IMG/VR virus record: IMGVR_UViG_3300048924_000619
Span: 1 to 64,000 of that record
Length of the DNA stretch: 64,000 nt
DNA from: a virus
Direction: 5' to 3' (one strand)
Shown here: piece by piece, positions 57,401-64,000 of the stretch
Layout: every line of letters starts with the position of its first letter
How positions within the stretch are numbered: the first letter of the stretch is position 1
The notes under the pieces: generated by a model
Seen by the model: the letters and a program-made list of their open reading frames with translations, nothing else
Databases searched by the model: none
What the model was told of the DNA's origin: nothing
Position numbers and translations under genes: made by a program

Positions 57401-60400
57401 AAGAACGGCGAGCTCAAGGGGCGTGGCGATACCGAGGCGGAGCGGAATCAGAAGTTCCACGACATCCGGCAGAACGACTACGACTTCATCCTGATCACGC
57501 AGCCGGCCTGGAATGCGCTCGACCTGGATCCGGAGACCAAAGAAAAATACGCCAGCTCCGACTTCTGGGAGAAGCGGAAGGAAGGCCTGGGCAAGGGCCC
57601 GAGCGCCAAACAGCTCGCCCGCCAGAAGGAAGCCCACGACGCCAAGATCGCGAAGCAGGACTTCCAAAGCCGCTCGGACGCGCTCTACTTCAATGACCTG
57701 GGCGTCGACGCCCTCATCTCCGACGAGATGCACGCCTACAAGAACCTGTTCGAGGCGCGGGACCGCTTCGGCCAGCAACCGAAGTTCCTCGGCGGTTCGT
57801 CCAGCTCAAAGCGGGCGGCGGACATGCGCTGGAAGACGGACTGGCTGCGCGACCAGACCGGCGGTCGCAACGTCTATGGCCTGACGGCCACGCCGACGAA
57901 GAATAGCCCGCTTGAGGTCTATTCGATGCTCTCGCATATCGCCCCTGAGGCGTTCCTGAACATCGGAATCCGGAACTCCGAAGACTTCCTCGACCGCTTC
58001 TGCGAGTTCAAGGAGGAGAACGTCCTGGACACGAATGGGCGGATGACCCGCTCGCTCTGCGTCAAGGGCTTCAAGAACCTGTCCGAGCTGCGCGAGATCA
58101 TGCGCCGCTACATCGACCGGAAGACGGCTGAGGACGTCGGCCTGCAGCTGCCGGCGAAGGACGATCGGCAACACCTCGTCGATATCTCGGCCTCCCAGAA
58201 GGAAGTCTACGCCGAGTTGCGCGAGCTTGCGGAGAAGGCGAAGCAGGCCGGCAACGACGCCAGCGGCGAGGCGCACCCGTTCTCCATCATGCACAAGATG
58301 GACCGGGCGACGCTCGACCTGGAGCTCTACGACCCGGTCCGCTACGCTGGCGCCCGGTCGCCCAAGCTGGAGCAGGCCGTCACCAACATCACATCGGGCA
58401 TCAAGGAAGGCGGCCAGATCGTCTTCTGCGACGCGATCGAGACCCATGACAAGCTGGTCGGCCTCCTCGTCGCAGCGGGGATTCCCCGCGATCAGATCGG
58501 AGTCCTGAACGCCAAGGTCGCGCCCACCTCGGCCAAGCGCCAGAACATCGCGGAGGCCTACCGGGCGAAGAAGCTGCGCGTGGTCATCGGCAACTCGACG
58601 ATGGAAGAGGGCGTCGATGGCCTGCAGGCCGACACGACCGACATTCACCACCTCAACATCCCCTGGACGCCGGCGGCCATCCAGCAGCGGAACGGTCGCG
58701 GCCTTCGCCAGGGCAACACCGCAGAGGCCGTGCGCCTGCACAACTACCTCGCGAAGGGCACGTTCGACGGCTACCGCTATCAGACGATCTCGGCGAAGAA
58801 GGACTGGCAGACCCTCCTCTGGGACGGCGGCGACCGCGTTGAGAACCTCGCGTTCGAAGGCGGCATGAACCACGAGGAGATGTTGATCGCGCTCGCCGAG
58901 GATCCGGACAAGGCGCGCGAGGAGTTGACGAAGAACAAGGAGTTGGCGCAGGCCAAGCTCGACGCGCAACAGTACGCCGACGCGGCGGAAGCGTACCGGG
59001 CCTATCGGAAGATGCGCGCCAGCCTCAAGAAGCTGGACGCGGGCTCGCGCGCCAAGGCCTCGGGCCAGCGCCTCGAGCACAAGCTGAGCATGATGCGGAC
59101 CTCGCTGGAGGCGAACCCGTACTTCAAAGCCAAATCCGCGATCGACGCCGACCATGAAATCATGATCGCGCCGGGGTCTGGCGACGCCATCGCGCCTGGC
59201 GCGGGCCTCGACGTGCCGCCCGAGGGCAAGATCACCACGGGCAGATATGTGGTCGAGAAGGTGTCGCCGGATCACGGTTGGGTTGAGCTGCGGCGCTGGG
59301 GCGAAACCGGGAAGGCCGGGCGCATGCTCGTCGATCTGGCCGACCTCTCCCACGCGAAGGTGACGGAGCACGACAAGGCGGCGGAGGACGCGCACATCAC
59401 GGCGAAGACGGCTGAGGTGCTCGCGGCCGGCGCCAAGGATCTCGACAGCTACAAGAAGCTGCGGGAGTTCCCGTCGGCGGCGATCGAGGCCAACCGGGAA
59501 GCGATCAGCCACACGGTCAAGCGCGGCCTGAAGGAATACAAATTCCGCGACGGCTACGAGGCGCGGATCGGGATCATCCGGCCAGAGGGCGCGCGAGCGC
59601 TGCCGAGTTACGAGGCCGGCAAGCTGACGGACGCCGACCTGCCCATGCTGCCGATCGACGAGCACAAGAAGCTCGCGTTCGACGCCTACGCTGCGGACGA
59701 GGCCGGCAAGAAGTTCACGAAGGTGCCCGAGACCGGTCGCCGCGGCGCCTCCACGGGGCGGTATCGCGATGAGCTGCGCTACCCGGGCGACCACTATAAC
59801 GGCGAGACGAAGAACCGCTGGGCGAGCGTGATCGAGAATCTCTGGGGCCCGGAGGGGTTGTCGGAGGCCCACCGCCAGTTTGAGTCTCGGCAAATGGAGG
59901 CCGCGCGCCGCGCACCGGACTTGAAGACGGCGATCGCCCACGCCCTGCCGACATCCATCCGGAAGGAAGGCTACATGCCGACGGTGAAGAGCAAGTGGGG
60001 CCGCAAGGCCTTGGCCACGCTCTACGCGAAGGCGAAGGCTGGCGGCCACCTGCGTACGCCGCTGCTCGACCACCTGGAGACCAAGGAGGTGCGTCAGGGC
60101 TACGGGCTCAGTGAGCGCCGCTACCAGACGCCAGTCGTCAGCGAGGATCACTTCTCCGATGGACGCACCTACGGATCCGTCGTCAAGGAGCCGGTCGGCT
60201 CGGCCCTTGCCAAGCTCGCCGTCGCCAACGGTCACGTCGACCTTGCATCGGCCATGGCCGTCGATCACGCCGAGACGCCGGAAGAGGCCATGTCCAACCT
60301 TGGCCGGCTGCCCGAGCACCCGGCGCGCGAGGACGCCAAGCGCCACCTGATCGCCAAGCATCCTCACCTGGGCCAACTCGAGGAGGCGCCGCGTGCAGCC

Positions 60401-60403
60401 TGA
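54428..60403 (+). CDS. DarB-like methyltransferase-helicase polyvalent protein
   Basis: 1991 aa. N-terminal ~200 residues hold small domains. An N6-adenine methylase follows with EPSCGTG (299-305) and NPPF (361-364). An SNF2-type helicase then has ADVGLGKTA (~929-937), ISDEMHAYKNL (~1097), VYGLTATPTKNSP, and NGRGLRQGN (~1424). The last ~500 residues include further polyvalent domains. This is the order seen in P1 DarB and related antirestriction proteins, carried in the capsid to shield incoming DNA. The start lacks a Shine-Dalgarno and sits on a hairpin behind GTCGTGAC. Confidence 0.9.
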   Translation: MLLLLMKADQLGLFEKLVPVKASISSSGRLISAHTAIRHVRRVEPTKRHAEVLDLFGHAPQPKPALVTPKKPAPAPQADLFEHRPDPPKADLNGMMARSRDQRLAREAKAKEIGAGVGSVKLKHADGRAALLSPDLQRDGGWRFTRLDADGPVGHSEYDSKEAAAAEALRAGYSTDAPEAIQPHAPLEPAVSLQNQLPASGIDYSEGLPAELPAFGVAPGTTKGERRAINALAASMVNGRKSLLDEAPAPVNPEVLRQYSGWGGCGDSLNEFYTDPNVAAAMWSVLHRMGLGEGASVLEPSCGTGVFLELAPKGVKVTGVELDETSSKIAATLHPTHEVVNSALEAFATTDTRQFDAVIGNPPFGDSRGSLVAADKPDISRPEQYFVDTALDKARAGGLVALVLPTGILDSRSARKLRDRWIRKGQFLGALRMPNTAFEASHTGVTTDVVFFRKRPDEVAGALSVVDRDTLKLLGAWDEEFVGGGYFSGRGEGNILGTLEAGWRSKAGMGDDITVAGSMVGVPEAIASFEPEQPSGPTGVEEVLGAVQDQDLKARIRGAAARKPYDQAKRGDTRVIDGVTYVLEGSPLRWHRVDEFMAEQAVVDAGALGADIERAVQGEDVPGLADRVRAYVSAHGIPAKNPNLVIAAKQDKAIYRLLGAVKQDGSLSDVVEGRRESAAVSNFDTAAKTLALEVGYFSPSMVAGRWHGGTEDVVLDHLYASPDYAIDPRSGTWTSLDQYLSGELWPKYDDAKAALAESDLKPEDRAKIERQLAALDEAIAPKSLEDVEIQVNSGFVPLNVVSAFFNEVHPSSYGDKTPMTITYDEGVFAVMGGGYEAHTLRKYLNRDGVRKDDDLPTIERWNRAFKEWLCASAYRDEVEELYNRKFRGFRQKAYSEEAFEVPGLRSDGLKSYQWSGLRWALEAGKGIIAADVGLGKTARALILNKLMKITGQAKRPMIVVPKSVAANWMREAEKWFPGSSVMVIGETYSRDKNGELKGRGDTEAERNQKFHDIRQNDYDFILITQPAWNALDLDPETKEKYASSDFWEKRKEGLGKGPSAKQLARQKEAHDAKIAKQDFQSRSDALYFNDLGVDALISDEMHAYKNLFEARDRFGQQPKFLGGSSSSKRAADMRWKTDWLRDQTGGRNVYGLTATPTKNSPLEVYSMLSHIAPEAFLNIGIRNSEDFLDRFCEFKEENVLDTNGRMTRSLCVKGFKNLSELREIMRRYIDRKTAEDVGLQLPAKDDRQHLVDISASQKEVYAELRELAEKAKQAGNDASGEAHPFSIMHKMDRATLDLELYDPVRYAGARSPKLEQAVTNITSGIKEGGQIVFCDAIETHDKLVGLLVAAGIPRDQIGVLNAKVAPTSAKRQNIAEAYRAKKLRVVIGNSTMEEGVDGLQADTTDIHHLNIPWTPAAIQQRNGRGLRQGNTAEAVRLHNYLAKGTFDGYRYQTISAKKDWQTLLWDGGDRVENLAFEGGMNHEEMLIALAEDPDKAREELTKNKELAQAKLDAQQYADAAEAYRAYRKMRASLKKLDAGSRAKASGQRLEHKLSMMRTSLEANPYFKAKSAIDADHEIMIAPGSGDAIAPGAGLDVPPEGKITTGRYVVEKVSPDHGWVELRRWGETGKAGRMLVDLADLSHAKVTEHDKAAEDAHITAKTAEVLAAGAKDLDSYKKLREFPSAAIEANREAISHTVKRGLKEYKFRDGYEARIGIIRPEGARALPSYEAGKLTDADLPMLPIDEHKKLAFDAYAADEAGKKFTKVPETGRRGASTGRYRDELRYPGDHYNGETKNRWASVIENLWGPEGLSEAHRQFESRQMEAARRAPDLKTAIAHALPTSIRKEGYMPTVKSKWGRKALATLYAKAKAGGHLRTPLLDHLETKEVRQGYGLSERRYQTPVVSEDHFSDGRTYGSVVKEPVGSALAKLAVANGHVDLASAMAVDHAETPEEAMSNLGRLPEHPAREDAKRHLIAKHPHLGQLEEAPRAA

Positions 60404-60749
60404 ACACGTCATGCGCAACGATGGCTTGGACCCGATTGGTTTCGCGGCGAATGCCCGGACGCTGATCCTGGAGCAGCCGCGGAATTACACCGCGTTCGGC
60501 GCCTACTGGTTCCTCGTCAAGGCTCTGCTCCGGCGCGTCTACGAGCCGGCGGAAATTCCCCTGCTCGGCGTCTACGAGGATCCGAGCGTCATCGACCGCA
60601 TGCCCAAGGGCCTGGGTCTGGCGGATCTTCTGCAGCTCGCCGGCGAGGAGTATGCCGTCAACCGCTCGCTGGGCACGCCGCCCGACAAGCTGGAGGATCC
60701 GCGGGATGGCGAGTTCTTCACCTTGAGCGATCCCGACATGGGCGGCTGA
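60393..60749 (+). CDS. Hypothetical protein
   Basis: A 118-aa protein (MRNDGLDPIGFAANARTLILEQPRNYTAFGAYWFLVKALLRRVYEPAEIPLLGVYEDPSVIDRMPKGLGLADLLQLAGEEYAVNRS), helical. The GTG start overlaps the giant gene by 11 bases; an internal ATG six codons in is an alternative. Function unknown; such small genes sit between polyvalent genes in related phages. Confidence 0.7.
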   Translation: MQPEHVMRNDGLDPIGFAANARTLILEQPRNYTAFGAYWFLVKALLRRVYEPAEIPLLGVYEDPSVIDRMPKGLGLADLLQLAGEEYAVNRSLGTPPDKLEDPRDGEFFTLSDPDMGG

Positions 60750-60750
60750 T

Positions 60751-60758
60751 GTCGTGAC
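60751..60758 (+). promoter_or_regulatory. GTCGTGAC motif with start-codon hairpin
   Basis: Exactly 14 bases before the ATG of the next giant gene. GACCGCA-GCA-TGCGGTC is a perfect hairpin touching the ATG. Confidence 0.75.
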
Positions 60759-60772
60759 CGCAGCATGCGGTC

Positions 60773-63700
60773 ATGCTTCAGAAGCCGCGCGTCATTCTGT
60801 TCGCCAGCACGGCGATGCTGAAAGCGACGGCGGCCGGCGAACGGTGGGTCACGGTCCACCCGCACGGCCCTGACTCCAAGGGTCAGCCGATACTGATCCA
60901 GCCACAGCCGGACGGCTCGGCCAAGGTAATCGGCGGCGCCGGCGGATCGCTGAACCATATGCGGCTCACCGGGATCAAACCGAAGACGGAATACACCGAG
61001 ACCCTCAAGGAGCGCGCGCGGGACCGCCGCGCCGCCCGGAAGCGACAGCGGGACCGTGACAAGGCGCTCGGTCTGCAGCAGGCCAAAGCCGACGCGCACA
61101 AGAAGGTCACGGAGAAGACCCAGGCCGCGCAGAGGGATTTCGTGAGCGGCGTCGCGCAGGCGATGGGTTGGGCGCCGGAGGACTATAAGTTCCAGCCGCC
61201 AGAGGGGCAGGCTGACCACGTCGTCGCGAAGATGCACGCGGCCCACCTGAAGGAGATGGTGAAGCGCGCCGAAGCCGCGGTGAAGCTGAACCGTGAGCGC
61301 ATCCTGGCCGACGCGTCGACCCGCGCGCACGAGGAGCTCGGCGAAGTCCCGCTGGACTCCGAGGATGCGAACACCCTGTCCGTTCAGGATCTCGACCCGG
61401 TCAGGACGGCCCCGCTCGGGCTGGGCTTCGCGACGGAATACAAGGCCCGCGCGGAGGCCAACGGCGCCGACGAGGCGGCCATCAAGGGCGAGGCCGCCGA
61501 GAACAGGCGCGAGCAGACGGAGGCCCAACGCAAGGCCGCCGTCCAGAACGGCGAGACCGCGCGGCTCGTCGCCGAAAACGTCGCCCTCCTGCGCGAGCCA
61601 GATCAGGTCGAGAAGCTCGCGCCCAAGCTAGTCGAGGCGAAACAGGCGCTCGACCTCTTGAAGCTGGAGAAGAAGCGCAAGATGGCGGAGCGCCAGGCCA
61701 AGCAGGCGCGTAAGCAGATCGACGACGCGATCGAGGCGCCCAAGGCCTATATCGTCGAGGTGGACGATGCGAAGGTCGACGCGAAGGTGGCGGAGGACGT
61801 CGCCAACGACCTTCGCACGATCTCCACGCGCGCCTTCCTGTCAGAGGTCGAGAAGACGGTCCCGGACGCGGCCGTCACGCTGCGCCGTCACGTGGGCGCC
61901 GGCGCGTACAATTCGGTCAACGCCCTGGCCCTGGCCGCCGGCGGCGCGGCGCTCGTCGACCGTAGCGTCGTGGATGTCCTGGGCATCGCCGGCGCGGCGG
62001 AGGTACTCGCCCGGCGGCTGCACGCCGATCTGACGCCCGACGAACTGCGCGACGTCTCCGAGGGCATGACCGCCTATCACCTCCATCATTACATGGAGGC
62101 GTCGGAGGAGGCGATCGGCCGGGCCCGTGAGCTTCAGGCGCAGGCGCGCGAGATGGAACTCGGCGCCGCGGAGAACGGTGAGGATCTCGCGGCGCTCCAG
62201 GAAATCAACCGCCAGCGCGGCGCGGCGCTGGGCGAGTCCCGAAAGGTGCTGGGCACGGCGCTGGGCGAGATGGAGGCGAACGCCGCGCTCGTCTATGCGC
62301 TCGGCCGCGGAAAGTCCGAGAAGCCGTTCGTCGTCCCGCTCGGCGACGTGTCGATGGAGTCGGCGATCGCGCAGGTTCGGGCCATCGGCCTCCAGCGCGG
62401 CGATTATTCGATCGAGACCGCCGCGGGCAACCGTGTGCTCAAAGTGAACCCACAGGGCCTTGACCGCTTGGCTGCGCCGGTCAACCGGGCCGACCTGGAG
62501 CAGGTGCGGCGCAACCTCGACATCATTTCCGGACGGTTCGACGAAGACGATTGGATGCCGCAAGGCATTTCGGACCGGCCGGACCTGGATATGAAGGCCA
62601 AGCCGGGCGTCGCTCCGCAGCTGGCCGAACCGTTCGCGCCGGGCGCTGACCTGGAGGCGTCCGTCCGCGACTACATTGGCGGGCGGGCGGCCGACGGCGA
62701 CGCGCCGGCGGACATCGTGGCCGACCTGCAGTCGGCTGATTTCATGCGCAAGGTCGGCGCGGACCGCGTCGATGACTACCGCGCGGCGCTGGATCGGCTG
62801 GCCCCGCTGGCCGACGACAAGGGCAACCTCCGCCAGCCGGAGGCCCTGCGGCCATCGTTCGAGGAGATGGCCGACGCCTTCGCCAGCGCCCGCGGCGCCG
62901 TCGAGCCGCTCCATCGCCAGAACTTCCACGTCGATGAAACCTCGATCGACGCGTTGCACCGCGCGCTCACGTCGGAGCCGACAGGCGTGGCCGCCTACAA
63001 GCCGGTCGGTGAGTTGACGCCGCAGGATCAGGGCGCGCTGCGGGACTTTTTCGCCAAGCACGTCGCGAAGGAATCGCCGGAAGTGGCTGGCCACCGCGCG
63101 GAGCTGGGCAAGCTGGAGGCCAGGGAGCCGGAGCGCCACGTCGAGGATATGTTCGGCGAGCAGGCGACGAATCCGGAGTGGTCGGATTGGCGCAACCGGC
63201 GCGACGAACTGCGCGGCCATGTGAACGCCGGGTCGATGACCTGGGCGAAGTATGTGGAGGCGATGCGCTCGCCGCAGGCGGCCTACGCGGCGACGCAGGA
63301 TCTTGTCCGGAGCCAGATCACGCGCGGTTTCGCGGACGCCTACAATACCCTGAAGCCGGCCTCACCGCTGAAGGTCGGTCGCTCGGTCATCCGCTCGAAC
63401 CTTGACCACCTGGACGCGGTCGATCCGGCCGCCCGGGACGCGCGCCTCGCGAAAGAGCGGGCGCTGTCGGACTCGCTGCGCAATCGCGTTGCTGGTCGGT
63501 ATGCCTCCGGTTCGGTGCGCGACCGGCTTGACGCTGCGCGTGAGGAGCAAGCAGGCCTCGAGGCGGCGCAGATGGGCTTCTTCGCGGACGAGCCCGCGCC
63601 GGCGACGGAGAAGCCCCTCGGTGGCGATGAGCGCTGGACGATCGGCCACGAGGCGGAGCGCCGCATTGCGGAAATGATGCCGCAGGTCGGCGCCAACTTC

Positions 63701-64000
63701 CGGCCCGGCCAGCCTGTGCACCTCTTCCGGCCGTCGATGAGCGGCGGGAAGAATTACCCGCGCCAGCGCGCGATCAAGATGCTCGAGGCGAACAAGCGCG
63801 TCGTGCTCTCGTTCGGCACAGGCTCCGGCAAGACGTTGATCGGCCTCGGCGGGTTCACGCAGCTGCACTCCAAGGGTGCCGTGAAGCGCGGGCTGTTCCT
63901 GGTCCCGTCGATCGCGCAGGGTGGCTTCGGGGCGGAGTCGCTGCGCTTCCTGAAGCCAGGCGCGTACCGCTGGCATGCCAAGCCGGGCGCGTCGCGTTCA
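60773..64000 (+). CDS. Second giant polyvalent protein (partial, runs off the window)
   Basis: At least 1076 aa, open to the end of the window. N-terminus: VILFASTAMLKATAAGERWVTVHPHGPDSKGQPILIQPQPDGSAKVIGGAGGSLNHMRL, a known polyvalent-associated start. Then a long charged helical region (~75-560), further helical domains, and near the end a helicase Walker A, VVLSFGTGSGKTLIGLGG (~1015). Motifs after that lie outside the window. Like its neighbour, it is probably a virion-carried antirestriction or DNA-processing protein. Confidence 0.85.
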   Translation, partial: MLQKPRVILFASTAMLKATAAGERWVTVHPHGPDSKGQPILIQPQPDGSAKVIGGAGGSLNHMRLTGIKPKTEYTETLKERARDRRAARKRQRDRDKALGLQQAKADAHKKVTEKTQAAQRDFVSGVAQAMGWAPEDYKFQPPEGQADHVVAKMHAAHLKEMVKRAEAAVKLNRERILADASTRAHEELGEVPLDSEDANTLSVQDLDPVRTAPLGLGFATEYKARAEANGADEAAIKGEAAENRREQTEAQRKAAVQNGETARLVAENVALLREPDQVEKLAPKLVEAKQALDLLKLEKKRKMAERQAKQARKQIDDAIEAPKAYIVEVDDAKVDAKVAEDVANDLRTISTRAFLSEVEKTVPDAAVTLRRHVGAGAYNSVNALALAAGGAALVDRSVVDVLGIAGAAEVLARRLHADLTPDELRDVSEGMTAYHLHHYMEASEEAIGRARELQAQAREMELGAAENGEDLAALQEINRQRGAALGESRKVLGTALGEMEANAALVYALGRGKSEKPFVVPLGDVSMESAIAQVRAIGLQRGDYSIETAAGNRVLKVNPQGLDRLAAPVNRADLEQVRRNLDIISGRFDEDDWMPQGISDRPDLDMKAKPGVAPQLAEPFAPGADLEASVRDYIGGRAADGDAPADIVADLQSADFMRKVGADRVDDYRAALDRLAPLADDKGNLRQPEALRPSFEEMADAFASARGAVEPLHRQNFHVDETSIDALHRALTSEPTGVAAYKPVGELTPQDQGALRDFFAKHVAKESPEVAGHRAELGKLEAREPERHVEDMFGEQATNPEWSDWRNRRDELRGHVNAGSMTWAKYVEAMRSPQAAYAATQDLVRSQITRGFADAYNTLKPASPLKVGRSVIRSNLDHLDAVDPAARDARLAKERALSDSLRNRVAGRYASGSVRDRLDAAREEQAGLEAAQMGFFADEPAPATEKPLGGDERWTIGHEAERRIAEMMPQVGANFRPGQPVHLFRPSMSGGKNYPRQRAIKMLEANKRVVLSFGTGSGKTLIGLGGFTQLHSKGAVKRGLFLVPSIAQGGFGAESLRFLKPGAYRWHAKPGASRS

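Noticed and set aside
55130-57778. 882-codon open frame on the minus strand
   Set aside because: It is antisense to the DarB-like gene, whose protein has clear methylase and helicase motifs. The antisense product is repetitive in Arg/Leu/Val/Gly without any recognisable domain, the normal shadow in GC-rich DNA.
57806-60418. 870-codon open frame on the minus strand
   Set aside because: Same reason: antisense to the conserved helicase half, with no domains and shadow-type composition.

Overview
The window is a GC-rich stretch of a large temperate tailed phage, or an integrated copy of one, most likely from an alphaproteobacterium of the Caulobacter/Phenylobacterium type. Reasons: it has an integrase, an excisionase-like HTH protein, a recombination and replication module, a GpA-type terminase, portal and MuF head proteins, and giant polyvalent proteins. 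It also carries proteins resembling the C-termini of GcrA and DnaA, and a circularly permuted two-piece tmRNA, the type known from alphaproteobacteria. No host genes are seen at either edge; the window starts on the integrase start codon and ends inside a giant gene.

Layout: 1-5.4 kb holds the integrase (+) and a leftward operon for a RecE-like nuclease, an SMC-like ATPase and a putative annealing protein. At 5.4-5.9 kb is a regulatory region with operator-like palindromes. At 5.9-12.7 kb a tightly overlapping rightward operon encodes a cytosine methylase, a DnaA/GcrA-like HTH protein, an SF2 helicase, a winged-helix protein, a VRR-NUC nuclease and a primase-helicase. At 12.7-25.2 kb leftward operons of mostly small unknown genes include an RtcB RNA ligase, an ASCH protein, a PD-(D/E)XK protein and a YfbR-like HD hydrolase, with one rightward XRE regulator. 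At 25.2-26.0 kb an iteron-like cluster beside AT-rich DNA sits at a divergence point and is a candidate replication origin. At 26.0-34.3 kb rightward middle genes include small membrane and zinc proteins, a metallopeptidase, a ParB-like protein, an SF1 helicase and SSB.

From 34.3 kb come packaging and virion genes. Terminase and portal are separated by about 3.5 kb holding two proteins of unknown function, an initiator-like tRNA-Met, the permuted tmRNA and about 1.2 kb of other densely structured, apparently non-coding DNA. After the portal come two GH16-fold proteins, a reverse-strand acyltransferase that may act in lysogenic conversion, a zeta-toxin-like kinase protein, a small (p)ppGpp-hydrolase-like protein, MuF, a pyrophosphatase-like domain and two giant polyvalent proteins.

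Three short motif families appear to organise expression. TCCGCCTANAAT boxes lie 55-60 bases before three leftward operons. TCTACCGGTAGA palindromes lie near regulated genes and the two non-structural insertions. GTCGTGAC lies before many genes of the late half, four times exactly 14 bases before an ATG that lacks a Shine-Dalgarno sequence. The tmRNA, initiator-like tRNA, RtcB ligase and (p)ppGpp hydrolase together suggest that this phage invests in protecting or taking over translation; that link is inference.
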